In this document: in pieces, positions 33,901-45,000 of the stretch
How positions within the stretch are numbered: position 1 is the first letter of the stretch
How the letters are laid out: each line of letters opens with the position of its first letter
NCBI GenBank assembly: GCA_051453625.1
Contig: JBOZIK010000001.1
Coordinates: forward strand, 159,411,055-159,475,054
Direction: 5' to 3'
Source of the DNA: Welwitschia mirabilis
Taxonomy: Eukaryota; Gnetophyta; Gnetopsida; Welwitschiales
DNA: 64,000 nucleotides
Notes under the pieces: generated by a model
The model's database searches: none
Told to the model about the DNA's origin: nothing
Seen by the model: the letters and a program-made list of their open reading frames with translations, nothing else
Made by a program: the position numbers and the translations under genes

Positions 33901-34085
33901 TAACCATAACTCTACGTTCATGGAAATAAAATCTATTTACGTTTGTTAAAATGAAATGTATCTACATTAGTCAAAAGATCAAGAATAAAAAATAGAAAAA
34001 TAAAGAAGAAAGAATTTAAGCTATTAGTAAGATATATCTAAGCAAAATAAGAGATTAAAAAAAGAATTAAAAATGGGCAATTGTT
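31000..34085. other. 3.1 kb AT-rich stretch, few features
   Basis: No protein remnant seen. 31560-31720 is a less AT-rich patch (gaggggcctttgacagtg) resembling LTR-type sequence. 32310-32400 shares aaaggtaaagcatca and cattatgcttct with 34100-34130. A small minisatellite at 33625-33720 is listed separately. Confidence 0.4.
33625..33720. repeat. Three tandem copies of a 32-bp unit
   Basis: 33625-33656, 33657-33688 and 33689-33720, each starting tttgat and containing gtaa[ag]a[ag]ta[ag]aagt. A fourth unit begins but decays. Confidence 0.85.
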
Positions 34086-34521
34086 AAGAAATGAAAAGTC
34101 AAAGTGGTGCATTATGCTTCTTATATCATGAATAAATCAATAATTGGGGATTGCCCTCTTGGCCAAAATTAAAGATGAGAAGTAGTGCCCCCTTAGGTTG
34201 TGAAAATAACATGTATGTTTTTCAATTAAAATACATTCTTAAGAATAAAACTTACAACCACAAAGTCACAAAACCATCACTCCACAATTAGAATGTCTAC
34301 TTGTAATCCAGAATAAGTGATAAAGATTTAAGTATATGATACTATTAGTAATTAAATTTATAAGAAAAATTAAATTTTTAATTATTTCATAAGAATACAT
34401 CTAATATTTTTTATTATATAGATATATGCCATTAAACTTAATTTAATGACTAATGTTATGAAATGGTATCCACTATCACAATATGATGTATGCTAATGTG
34501 GTGATAGACCACTTGGTGGAA
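34085..34521 (+). repeat. Long direct repeat, right copy, first part
   Basis: Aligns with 6340-6628. The exact block tttaatgactaatgttatg and the A-box-like atagaccacttggtgga are shared. Similarity stops at the copia LTR and resumes right after it at 42047 (gatgcatcttccatgtt), giving a clean nested-insertion picture. Confidence 0.8.
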
Positions 34522-35647
34522 TGATAACATTCCTAGAGGGGGGTGAGTAATAAATATTAAACCCAAAATAAATATATTCTTTAAAGAAATTAATTAGCTT
34601 TCTAAATGGAAAATATATCTATAAAAATTACAAAACAAAAAAATAATCAGCCCACAAGATTTATAGTGGTTTGGTAATGTGTCTACCTTACTTCTCAAGG
34701 AGAGATAATGATGTCGTCTTCCTTCATTTTTTTATCATTTTTGAACTGATGATTTTATAGATGATCACCAATATGTTTTACAATAGTGACGATTCTATAG
34801 GCTTATCATCAACCTTTCACAATTAGAGTCTTTTAAAGGCTTAGACTCATCCATAAGAAAAAGAGAGGAAATCAAATTATGCCTCAAGCATGGATGAAAC
34901 TGTGTAGGATTTAATCTAAATGATCATATAAGGTAGGATTACAAATTATAGAAAAATCACCAAAGATTGATTTAAGTTCACTTCATAAAATTATATATCT
35001 ATGTAACCCTAACAAAGTAGATTTTATCCCTTTTAAAGAGTAGGGAAAAATAGTTGTTAAAGGGAAACTCTAAATGATGATTTTAAGATATAATAATTTG
35101 ATATTTTAATCAAATTTATGTTTTCAATATAATTGAATGGTGTGCCATAAGAGAATAGCCATTGAAAATTGCCACGCATTTGCCTGTAGCCAACTATTTT
35201 TTTAACAGTTTAAAGAAAGGATGTCTACCTTAAAAACTGAAAATGTACTCACTTCCAGGGGGACGGACATCCACCCTTAAAGTAGTGTGGATGTCCATAC
35301 TACTAGAAGTATGGGGACATCCACCCTAGAAAGGAGCAGACATCCACACCTATCACATGTGCAAACTGAGAAAAAACTTACTATTTGAAGTGGGGCTGTC
35401 CACTTTGAGAACTGACAGTTATGTTTTCCACCAGTAAAGGGGATGTCTACCTTGTTTGAGTGGGGAAATCTAGGTCTAAAACCTATTATAGATTTACTTT
35501 TTCTACAAGAAGAGGGGACATACACACTATTTTGAGGGGGAACATCAGCATGGAAAAGTTAACTTCTTAATGCAACTATGACAAGCGATTGTTATCTTAT
35601 CACTTGATCCTTAGAACTATTGACATTATTGAATCCTTCTACTTACA
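34522..35647 (-). repeat. Left (3') LTR of the copia element
   Basis: Starts TGATAACATTCCTAG and ends CTTCTACTTACA (TG...CA). Aligns throughout with 40904-42046. Includes several copies of a gacatccaccc-type motif at 35260-35530, direct and inverted. Confidence 0.85.
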
Positions 35648-35649
35648 AT

Positions 35650-36100
35650 ATGATTCTTTTTAATGATGATAAATCTAATATTTAAGAGACAATTTTAGAA
35701 TAACCTCCCCTTGAGATATAGACTAGCTCCCCCTAAGTTTGATATTCCTATTAAAGTGATACAACGATCGTATCTCATAGAGTATTAGCATTACTTCCTA
35801 TTTTGGCATCATTAGTTCTAAAAGTAAAAATAAAACATACACAAAAATACCCATGAAAACCATGTGCATAAAATACTAATAAAAATACATGGAAATAGTA
35901 GATATTATATTAGCTATTAATCAAAAAGATGATTTACATTTTCATCATAGTTCGGTGTACATAAGAGTGAGACGGATTGACAAACACATAAAGACAATAG
36001 AGAATGAAAATACATAGGATAAAATATTATAAGAATAAGCAAGAAAGAAATATTGAAGACATGTTTAGCTATATTCCATCATGTTACCACTGCTACTACT
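35650..36100. other. Non-coding spacer between extra ORF and left LTR
   Basis: AT-rich, with no polypurine tract convincingly visible on the minus strand next to the LTR (35648 onward). Nothing else is recognised. Confidence 0.4.
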
Positions 36101-37172
36101 ATTTTAAGAGGTGGATATCACCTCTAGTCCAAAATTAACAGGAGCCTTCTTTACCTTGAACAACCAAGATGAAATCTATTTGAGCCATTTGTTGGTTAAA
36201 GAGGCATCCATTAAAGACTCATCAAGTCGCATGCACTTAAATAGCCTAGTGGGAGGAGAAGATAGAGGTATAGGAGTAGTATCTTTCATAATTTTCATCT
36301 AGATAAGAGAGAACTCATCACATGTCTTTGGCAGTTTTAGAATTTCATCTTTGACTTTCAGTGGAGCTACCTAGGCATGAACATCTTAGTAATAAGACCT
36401 CCATATGGTGGTGTTATTAAATTCATAGATGTGTAGAAAGCCATGTTTTACAAAATCAACTAAGATAAGTTGAGTTGGATACTTTGAACATAACAATACA
36501 TGACATACGCACATAAAGGAAATACTTCATTCATGTGTTCAAGATTTGAAATGATATTACTAGAGATGATATGAAAGAATACCTTATATATTAGCCTAAA
36601 AATTTGAGTGAAAATGGTAGTTCTCCATCCCTCTTGTCTTTTACACAAAACTTCATTAAGTTCATCTCTAGAAACTAAACTATCTAACACTGAAACTAAA
36701 GCAATGTGCACATATTCTACATAGTCTAGTGGAAATCTAGTAGAATTGGAAATCATTCAAAGATTAATCTCAATATCAATACTATATAGATTTGATATAA
36801 ACTAATTATACTCACACTTATAAGAAGAATTAAAGTAAAACATACGAATAAGTTTACCAAAGAATGAGTATGAGGGTTCAGAATATATGTCCAACCTAAC
36901 TCTTCCAACTTACGTAAAATATCAGAATAATGCCTAAATGTTTCATGTAAAATAACCCTTTCTAGAGAAATAGGATTCTCATTGAATATTTGATTCCATA
37001 TTTCCTTTTCCCTAGAAGTCATAAAAACTAACTCTCCTCCCTTATCCTTGCCTCTACCCTTTCTTGAAACTAGAATCTTTTGGATTGACATGGTGGAAAC
37101 AAAGAAGAAGAGAGAAAGATACAAACCATTGAAGAGAGAAAAGAACAAGAAAATAAAATAACTAAGGAACAC
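36100..37172 (-). pseudogene. Extra ORF behind copia pol, plant-transposon-protein-like
   Basis: Sense to the element, between RNase H and the left LTR. Open segments are 37172-36753 (139 codons, the longest in the window) and 36756-36460 (98 codons, ATGA overlap). The likely protein start is MSIQKILVSRKGRGKDKGG. After ENPISLERVILHETFR and LEELGWTYI the frame shifts near 36860 to RMFYFNSSYKCEYN, resembling the FYANL block of the 'putative plant transposon protein' family (Transposase_32-like; from memory). HIISSNIISNLEHM and YVMYCYVQSIQLNLS fit its later NI-P and LMY-I-----IN blocks. The frame continues beyond with a few stops to about 36100. Not envelope-like: no signal peptide or credible membrane anchor in the aligned frame. 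Confidence 0.55.
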
Positions 37173-37639
37173 TTACTACTAGAAATTCGAGCACTAGAAA
37201 AAAACAGTATGAGATAAAATAAAGAAGGGGATAACTAATTATATAGAAGTGGATAACCGAGGAGGATTTCAGTAAGTTAAAAGTCAGATTCACATCCACA
37301 TAGGTGCACAAACATCTAGCCTTTTAAGGGAAGATGTCTGGCCTCCACTTAGCCTAAAAACTCACTCTCAAGTGGGTAAATGTCTAGCCTCTTGAGGGGG
37401 TAGATGTCTAAACCTCTAAAGTATTAAGAAGGTTTAATAAGAAGTAAAAAATGATAGGTATGAATAAAAATAAAAGTGAGGCAACAGAAGGCACTAGAAA
37501 GGGGAAAAAAACAATGTTCTTAATATAAGTAAACTTGTGATTAATATGTATAAATTTTAGTATTAATGTCACACAAAAATCATACCTTGCTTGGACATGT
37601 TCCTATGCTTAATTCAACCCTTAAAATATCAAATCTCAC

Positions 37640-38515
37640 TTCTGAAAGAAGCTTAGTAAATAAGTCATCAACTATTTATCTATAGATATATGATCAAGAT
37701 TAATTGTGCCTATTTGAATATGTTCTCTGATAAAGTAATATCTAATGTTAATTTTCTCAGTTTTTGAATGCTACATAGGGTTCTTAGCAATGTTAATGGC
37801 ATTAGTATTATCATATAAGAGTTGAATACTTATCATCTCAACTCTTTAATTGTGTAAGGTATGTATCATCCATAACAATTGAGTGTAGCAGGCTCTAGCA
37901 AATATGTACTTGGATTCAGCCATGGAGAGGGATATTGAGCTTTATCTTTTGGAACTCTAAGTAACAAGACAATTTTCAAGAATGTAACATGCTCTACTTG
38001 TGCTTTTCTTGTCATCTGTGCCTTTGGCCCAATCTGCATCATTATATCCAACTAGATTAAGTGAGGTATCTTTAGGAAACTGAATATTAAAATTGCTTGT
38101 ATGTTTAAGATATCAAAAAAATCTTTTTACTGAAAAGAGATGATATTCCTTAGGATTGATATCAAGATTATATGACAATACTAAACATAATATTAAGTTA
38201 ACTAGATGTTAAATATAACAAATTACCAATCATACCTTGATACATGGATTGATTTATAGGTTTACCTGATTCATCCTTACTAATTTTTATGGATGTGTAC
38301 ATGGGAGTGCAAACCTATTTTGCTTGATCGAGTTTGTACTTATTTAGAATCTTCTTAAAATAATTTGATTAACTAAGGAAAAATACCATTCTTAAGCTAT
38401 TTAATCTACAATCCTAAGAAGAAATTGAGCTCTCTAAGCATGCTCATTTCTAATTCCCTTTACATAATCTTAGAAAATTCAAGTATTATTCTTTCAATGG
38501 TAGCTCCAAAAAATC
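37640..38515 (-). pseudogene. RT C-terminus and RNase H of the copia element
   Basis: Opens with FFGATIERIILEFSKIM, corresponding to the sequence right after the YVDD block, then ELEMSMLRELNFFLGL. RNase H follows: ADWAKG-type block around 38040, TRKAQVEHVTF-region in another frame, the STAE--YI region near 37900, and ending around LADLFTK near 37660. Most of the RT palm is missing by deletion. It is frameshifted several times. In an intact element this would copy RNA into cDNA. Confidence 0.75.
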
Positions 38516-39000
38516 TAAGATCAGACTTGATTTTCTTAATGTAAGGCCCTTTTCATTTTGAATTTTTATATAAATATGATAAAACTTATCAAATGCATTA
38601 TATTTAGAATGCAAAAATTCAACCTAGTATAATTAGTAAAATCATCAATCACCACCATAAAATATGTTTCACCACTTAGAATTTTAAGTTTTATAGGCCC
38701 TACTAGATATAAGTGCAACATATCTAGAGGCTCTTATGAAGATATCTTATGCTTGGATTTAAAAGAAGATTTTATGATTTTGTCTACTTGACAATGTTCA
38801 CATAAGATAGGATTGGGAAAGCTAAGTTTGGATAAACCTCTAATCAACTCTTGCTGAGACATGATTCTCAAGTTTGCAACATTTGAATTACTCATTCTCC
38901 TATGCTAGAGATTTTCTTAACTCTCTTAAATAAAATTGCATATCTCTTTATCATTAAACTTGCCTCCTATAGAATACAAGTTTTCTAGAAACTAAAAGTT
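38515..39000 (-). pseudogene. Integrase remnant of the copia element
   Basis: Minus strand from about 38920 reads HRRMSNSNVANLRIMS, then GLSKLSFPNPILCEHCQVDK, the HHCC zinc domain of copia integrase (H-R---H reads HRRMSN; C-x2-C kept). PLDMLHLYLVGPIK and YFMVVIDDFTNYTRL follow, the core start, with the first catalytic Asp read as Tyr (LHLYL) and IDDF kept. The core continues in another frame to IKKIKSDL (second catalytic Asp). Then the sequence jumps into RT. Confidence 0.8.
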
Positions 39001-39561
39001 CCTTATTACTAGAAATACTCTTTGGCATACACTTATTTTTATCAAAAATAACTATATTATCTTTATCACACATTTAAGAAGCATTATCAATTTTTGGAAG
39101 ATCATATTCACAAACCATACCTTTTCCTTTGATGGCTATTTTTTGTTTTCCATCAAAGGAAACCTTTTTTCCATCATAGTTAATAAGTGTTTGAAACCTT
39201 CTTTTATTACTTTTCATGTTTCTTGAACAACCACTTTCCAAGAATCATCTAGGATGCTCCTTTACTTTAAGAGTGATTTGAACAAATAGCCCTTTGACAA
39301 AATTCTTTTTAATCCATTTGTGATTAATGAGAGGCTCATTATTTATTTCTTTTGGTTTTCACAAGAACCTGTCACTTTTATAATGGAAACAATTTTCCTT
39401 TCTGATGGGAGAAGAAAATATAACATGCCCTAGGCTTCCATAATAGAAACATTGGGTATTGAAGAAATTTAAATTGTTTGACTTTAAAGCATACCTTTTG
39501 TAATCAAAATTTACCTTGTTGAAGTGGCATTAGGTAGTAGAAATGAGTTTTCTTATAGCCT

Positions 39562-39940
39562 CTAGATCCTTGTTAATATTGAAATACTCTTATTTGCACT
39601 TGCAAGATTTTCAATAGCCTTATCCAACTCTTTGTTGGATAAGTCAAGTTTAGTTTGTAAAGACAATAATTCAGATCTTAAATCTTTATTTTTATAAGCT
39701 AGAACTTCACAATGAAAATACAATTGTTCAGAAGCTTTTTTAATATTTTTAGAATTTTTAATAATTACTTCATTCTCATTATAGATTGCATGCTCATTTT
39801 TGGTAGTTGATATGAGAGAATACTCCTTGGTGATGGCAAGCAATCCATATTTCTCCTCTTTCTTTTGAGATGCTTCTAAATTAGATTCTTCCTCATCATC
39901 CCAAGTAACTTTGAAAGCCTTATTTTCTTTGATTCTAGCT
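39562..39940 (-). pseudogene. Gag C-terminal acidic and coiled-coil region
   Basis: Continues from the knuckle through KAFKVTWDDEEESNLEAS, an acidic linker typical of SIRE-like Gag. An open 93-codon segment (39843-39562) follows, with heptad-like DLRSELLSLQTKLDLSNKEL, predicted coiled coil. It ends at a stop at 39562. Such a coiled-coil extension is common in this lineage. Confidence 0.7.
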
Positions 39941-40860
39941 TTTCTTGTATTAGCACATTTAGCTATTATATGTCTAAATCTCTTACACTCAAAGCATCAT
40001 AGAGGTTTCTTGTTTCTGCCAAAATTCTTGAAAGAATTTATCTTCTCCATTTGATCCTCATTGGTATTAAATCTTGTTCTACTAGAGTTTTTTTTTTTTT
40101 GTTTTCTTAGGAATATTTTTAAGTTTTTGGCTAGAAGGGTTAATTCCTCATCATTGTCTTCATTGCTAGAACCTTCTTTGTAAAGAATCAAGCATTTCAT
40201 GATAATATTCTTTTTCTTGGGTTCTTCATCATCCATAATGGTAGCTTCATATGCAATCAATGATTCCTTAAGCTTCTCTAGACTTACGGTATTTAGATTT
40301 TTGCTCTCTTTAATTGCAGTAATCTTAGGTTTAAAGTGCTTGGGCAAGCTTATCAAGATTTTCCTTGCAACTCTTTACTCCAGAATATGTTATCCAAGAC
40401 CCCACATTGTATTTACAATGTTCGTGATCTTGGTTGTATATTTAGTAACAGATTCTTATTCTTCCATTTTAATATTTTTGAATTGAGTTGTTAAGAATTG
40501 TAATTTTGAATTTTTCACAATACTTGTACCTTCATGAGCCATCTCAATGGTATCCCAAATTTCCTTTACAGAGGAACATTGAACTACTTAGTTGTACTCC
40601 TTTGGACTAAGGGCACAAATTAGAGCATTCATCATTTTTGCATTAAGCCTAGCTTCCTTCTTCTATTCACTAGACCAACTTGCCAAAGAAATAGTGGGGT
40701 TGGAATAAATGCACACAATATTATCCTAGATATTTAAATCAAGAGATTTTAGAAATATTATCATTTTTGTTTTCCAAAAGGAATAGTTTGACCCATTGAA
40801 ATAAGGCAGCCTTGAGATTGAATGACCTTTATTAGTAATAGATCCCATTTGATCACTCAG
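39940..40860 (-). pseudogene. gag of the copia element (UBN2-type plus zinc knuckle)
   Basis: Starts near 40840 with LPYFNGSNYSFWKTKMIIFL, the signature start of copia UBN2-type Gag. It continues with ALSPKEYN, EIWDTIEMAHEGT and LQFLTTQFKNIKMEE. The segment 40356-39997 is open for 119 codons (ISLPKHFKPKITAIKESKNL onwards). One stop later the zinc knuckle CFECKRFRHIIAKC (39996-39955) keeps all four ligands, CX2CX4HX4C. Intact knuckle and few stops make this the best-preserved coding region in the window. Gag coats element RNA in cytoplasmic particles (family knowledge). Confidence 0.85.
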
Positions 40861-40886
40861 AGTGATGAAGCTCTCTTAAGAGTAAA

Positions 40887-40901
40887 CTCACTCTAATACC
40901 A
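40887..40901 (-). other. Primer-binding site (tRNA-Met type)
   Basis: Minus strand reads TGGTATTAGAGTGAG, one C-to-T change from the standard TGGTATCAGAG start of the plant initiator-Met PBS. It borders the right LTR directly, as expected for reverse-transcription priming. Confidence 0.85.
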
Positions 40902-40903
40902 AT

Positions 40904-42046
40904 TAAAATTCCTAGTGAGGGATGAATAGAAATAGTAATAAATATTAAACACAAAATAAATATATTATTTAAAGAAATTAATTAGCTTTTCAAATGAAAA
41001 ATATATTTGTAAAAATTGCCAAAAAGATAAATAATTAGCCCATAAGATTTATAGTGGTTCGCCAATGTGCCTACTCCATTCCTCAAGGAGAGACAATGAT
41101 ATCTTCTTTGATTTTTCTTATCATTTTTAAACTAATGATTTTCTAGCTAATCATCAACCCCTTGTATAACAATGATGATTTTTTAGGCTTACCATCAACC
41201 TTTCATAATTGGAGTCTTTCAAAGGCTCAAATTCAATAACAAGAAAAAGAGAGAAAATTGAACTATGATTTAAGCATGGATGAAATAGTATAGTATCTAT
41301 AATCACATAGGGTAGAATTACCAATTACAAAAAAATCATCAAAGATTGGTTTGAGTTCACTTCATAGATTGTATATGTGTGTAACCCTAACAAAGAAGAT
41401 TTTAGATCTTTTAAAGAGAAAGGAAAAGTAATTTTTAAGGGGACATCCTAAATGATGATTCCAAGATATGATAATCTAATATTTTAATTAAATTTATGTT
41501 TTCAATACAATTGAATGATCCAATAGAAGAGAATAGCCATTGAAAATTGTTGTGCATTTGCTCGTAGCCAATCATTTGTCCAAGAGTTCAAAGAAAGGAA
41601 ATTTTCCTTAAAAACTAAGAACATCCTCATTTCCAATGGATAGATGTCTATCCTTAAAGTAGTCCAGATATCCATAATATTAGGAATGTGGGGAAATTTC
41701 CCCTAGAAAGGAGCAGACATCTACACCTGCCATAGGTGCAAACTAAAAAAAAAAACTGAATAGAAAAGGGACATTCGGGCTATTTGGAGTGGGGACATCC
41801 ATCCTGAGAATTGACAATTATGTTTCCTACAAGGAGAAGGGACATCCACCCTATTTGAATGGGGATGTTCAGGCCTAAGACTTGTCACAGATACATGCTT
41901 CCCATAAGAAGAGGGGATGTCTACCCTGTTTTGGATGGGAACATCCGCATGTAAAAGTAAGCTTTTTAACACAACTATGATGAGCAATTGTCATCTTATT
42001 ACTTAATTCTTATGACTATTGGAATCATTGAAATCTTCTACTTATA
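40904..42046 (-). repeat. Right (5') LTR of the copia element
   Basis: Aligns with the left LTR, e.g. aaataaatatatt-tttaaag and agatttatagtggtt. Its right end is CTTCTACTTATA, so the terminal CA has decayed to TA. The left end next to the PBS has lost a few bases of the terminal dinucleotide region. Confidence 0.85.
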
Positions 42047-45000
42047 GATGCATCTTCCATGTTAGAGATTATGGTTTGAATTTTTAAATGTCCTACATGT
42101 CACAGTATGAAATACTAGTCATAATTGACACTATGAGGCCTTAAGCATAATTAACACGTTCAGTTGTATGATTATAATAATCATACTTTCGAGGAGAGAT
42201 ATAATACCTAAAATTTACAAGATTGATATTCCCCTATACTATCATGTATATGCATATGAAGTGAAAATTTAATTAGCGAGGTACTCATCCTCCATTTCAA
42301 AGGTTATGAGTTCATACTTTTGGATGCCTATTTTGCATACTATGAGGACTTATATGTAATTAAATCATTATGATTTTTATCACTATAATTCTAAGGATAG
42401 GTTTAGTTATAAAAGTTTTAAGTTTATCATCCCTCTGTAATATCATATCTATATAGGAACATGAGTTATTAAGATAGAAAATAGAGGACTAATCAAGGGA
42501 ATAAGAATAAAGTATTAGACCTAAACAAGGTTTTCAAATGACTTATTCCTTTTTGCCTCTTCTATAATTTACAACCATATTAACAAGATATGATGATTTG
42601 AATTGAAATATATGATATTATGGATTTCGTGAAGAATAAAGTATTTCTACCATTTATTTTAGTCAATATCAAATATAATTACTAATAACTAAATAACCTT
42701 TTTATATTTATAAAATTTTAAAGTTTCAAGGTCCAACATTTACCAAAAAAATTCTAAAATTAGATTTTAAAAGTAACAACATTTCTTTCATTTCATGCTT
42801 TGATTTTATTAGTTTTTAGTAAAATAAGCTTACTTTATAATTCCAATAAGTTTTTTTCTCCATACTTAAATTTGACTTATCTTTTACATGTCTCTAATCT
42901 AATCTTCTAAATGCATGAATATTTGTGCTTTCTTTTATCTTTTAAAAAAATGCACTTAATATTTTAAATAAAAATATTCTAGTTTTTTCATATAAAATCC
43001 ATTAAAAATTTATCTTTTTTTTTACTTAGTAGAACAAAAATATTTATGTTTTATTTTCATTTGGATTTCACTCTCCTATTCTATTTTAATAGAATGTATC
43101 ATAATCTTCATTTATTTTGTAAATCTATAAGAATCAGTAATGCTTACAAAATTTGCTTATAGAAATGAATATTTACAACAAGAAATTATAAAATAATTTA
43201 CCTTTTTATGTTAATTTTTCATAATTTATTTTATTGTTTAAATTTCTTTGATTTACAAAATTTATTTTACCAAATTGTATTATGAAAATGTTATAAAATC
43301 GTTATTTCTATCTTACTAATGAGTGATTTTTTCCTTATTAAAGTTTATTTACTACTTTCTTTAATTTATTTGACATGGATTCAATATGAAAAATTCCAAA
43401 CAAGACATGAATTTAATAGAAAACATTATAGAGCATGCTACTAATTTAGCTTTAGGAGGCATTTCGAATGTTATCTGGATAGCTGAGAGTTTTTAATATA
43501 ACTAGTTGAAGTTGTGAAAGATCATTAACTACAACATATTATTTAACTTTTATTATTTAATTTAAAGCATCATGTATTTCATTTCATCAAAGTATTATCT
43601 TTCCTCGATTCTAAAAAGAATTGTAATAATTATCTCCTTAGAGATATCCTAAAAATAGAGTAGTTCTCTCATGACATTGTGGTTGTGATTTTAATTCTTA
43701 AAAAAATATTTCAATTTAGAAAAAGGGAATTATAAGAATTATAAAATAAAAATAAAGAAAATTAAAGGAAAATATAGTTAATAAAATTACATGTTTGAAT
43801 GTGTTAAATATAAATCCAGAAAATGTATAAGATCAAATTCTTTAATAAGACTATTAAAACTTATATTTTTACATGATTGACTTCATAAAATTTAGTAAAT
43901 AATGTTATGAATACCATGTTTATCATTGAATTATCATTAGAAAATATTAATCCTTATAATTTGTGAAATGGTATTAAAAATAACTAATATTAGGACTACT
44001 TTTTATAGGTTATTTTGAGCTTTCACACAAGTTTCACTACCCCAAGGGACTAGTATTATCATTGAGGCCATTAATACCACTAGAATCTAAAGAGAAAAAT
44101 GTCCCTAAGAAGATGGATTACATATCATATAAAGTATTACTAAATTAATGCTCTAACATGGAGAAAAAGTTGATTTATTAAACAAAAAGACAAAAAAATC
44201 TTAATAAGATAAACATGCTTGATCTTGATGCCTAATAACATTTATTAATGACTAGTTATTATTAATCATAAGTCTATACCTATGTCATAAATCTAACCAG
44301 ACTTTAGGATATATAAGTAAATTCCACCTCTAGTGTTAAGTGTTTAATGTTTTTAACATCCAATTCATTCATCCATTTCATGTCTAAAAGTTTGACATCT
44401 TATATTCGGATTTCCCATAACGGTGATAAGGGCTTGTCTTGTTATGAGGTTTTATGCCTTTTTTATTCCTTCCTAGATATAAAAATGGTTATTTCATGAG
44501 ATACCTACCTTTTCAAGCCAATGTCTACAACATTAGTAACCATACTTTGATGTATGATTTGGATTTAATTTTTATTCTATCATTGATATAATTATGATTT
44601 CCAGTTATGCATTAATTTATTTTAAATGTTCTTTTGAATATATCCTTTAGAATTGTTTTCTTCAATGTATTGTTAGAATTCAGGTGAGTGAACTGTTAAT
44701 GCCTATTACATCTTTCATGCTATCCTAGTATTTTTTTAACATCTCATTTTAATATTAGTTATTTCTAACTTAATTACATTTATGATGTTTAAAATCTGTA
44801 GTAAAGTATTACTTACTATAGAGAATTTTTATCCTAAGCAAATCTTAATCTCAGCTTAGGCTTAGTTAGGAGTTCATCTTATGAAAAGTAATTCTTAATT
44901 TATAAAAGGAGAAACCATTCAATATTAAATCTATTAATTATTTAATTGAAAATCCCTTATCCAAATCTTATTTATATTATTTTATTAGATATCTTAAATC

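Larger units (their letters stand above)
34522..42046 (-). mobile_element. Ty1/copia retrotransposon, SIRE-like, minus strand
   Basis: Flanked by two LTRs (34522-35647 and 40904-42046) and inserted in the long repeat, whose uninterrupted version is at 6590-6640. A TGGTATTAGAGTGAG primer-binding site (initiator-tRNA-Met type) sits next to the right LTR, proving minus orientation. Internal order from the right: UBN2-type gag with zinc knuckle, coiled coil, integrase, fused RT end, RNase H, and an extra ORF behind pol. Gag followed by a long acidic or coiled segment and an extra 3' ORF suggest the SIRE/Maximus lineage. A large deletion joins integrase to RT, so it is non-autonomous. Confidence 0.9.

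Noticed and set aside
35277-35525. 82-codon ORF in the copia LTR, and its counterpart at 41721-41987
   Set aside because: They arise from the repeated gacatccaccc motif inside LTRs; the two are not conserved as proteins beyond the repeat.
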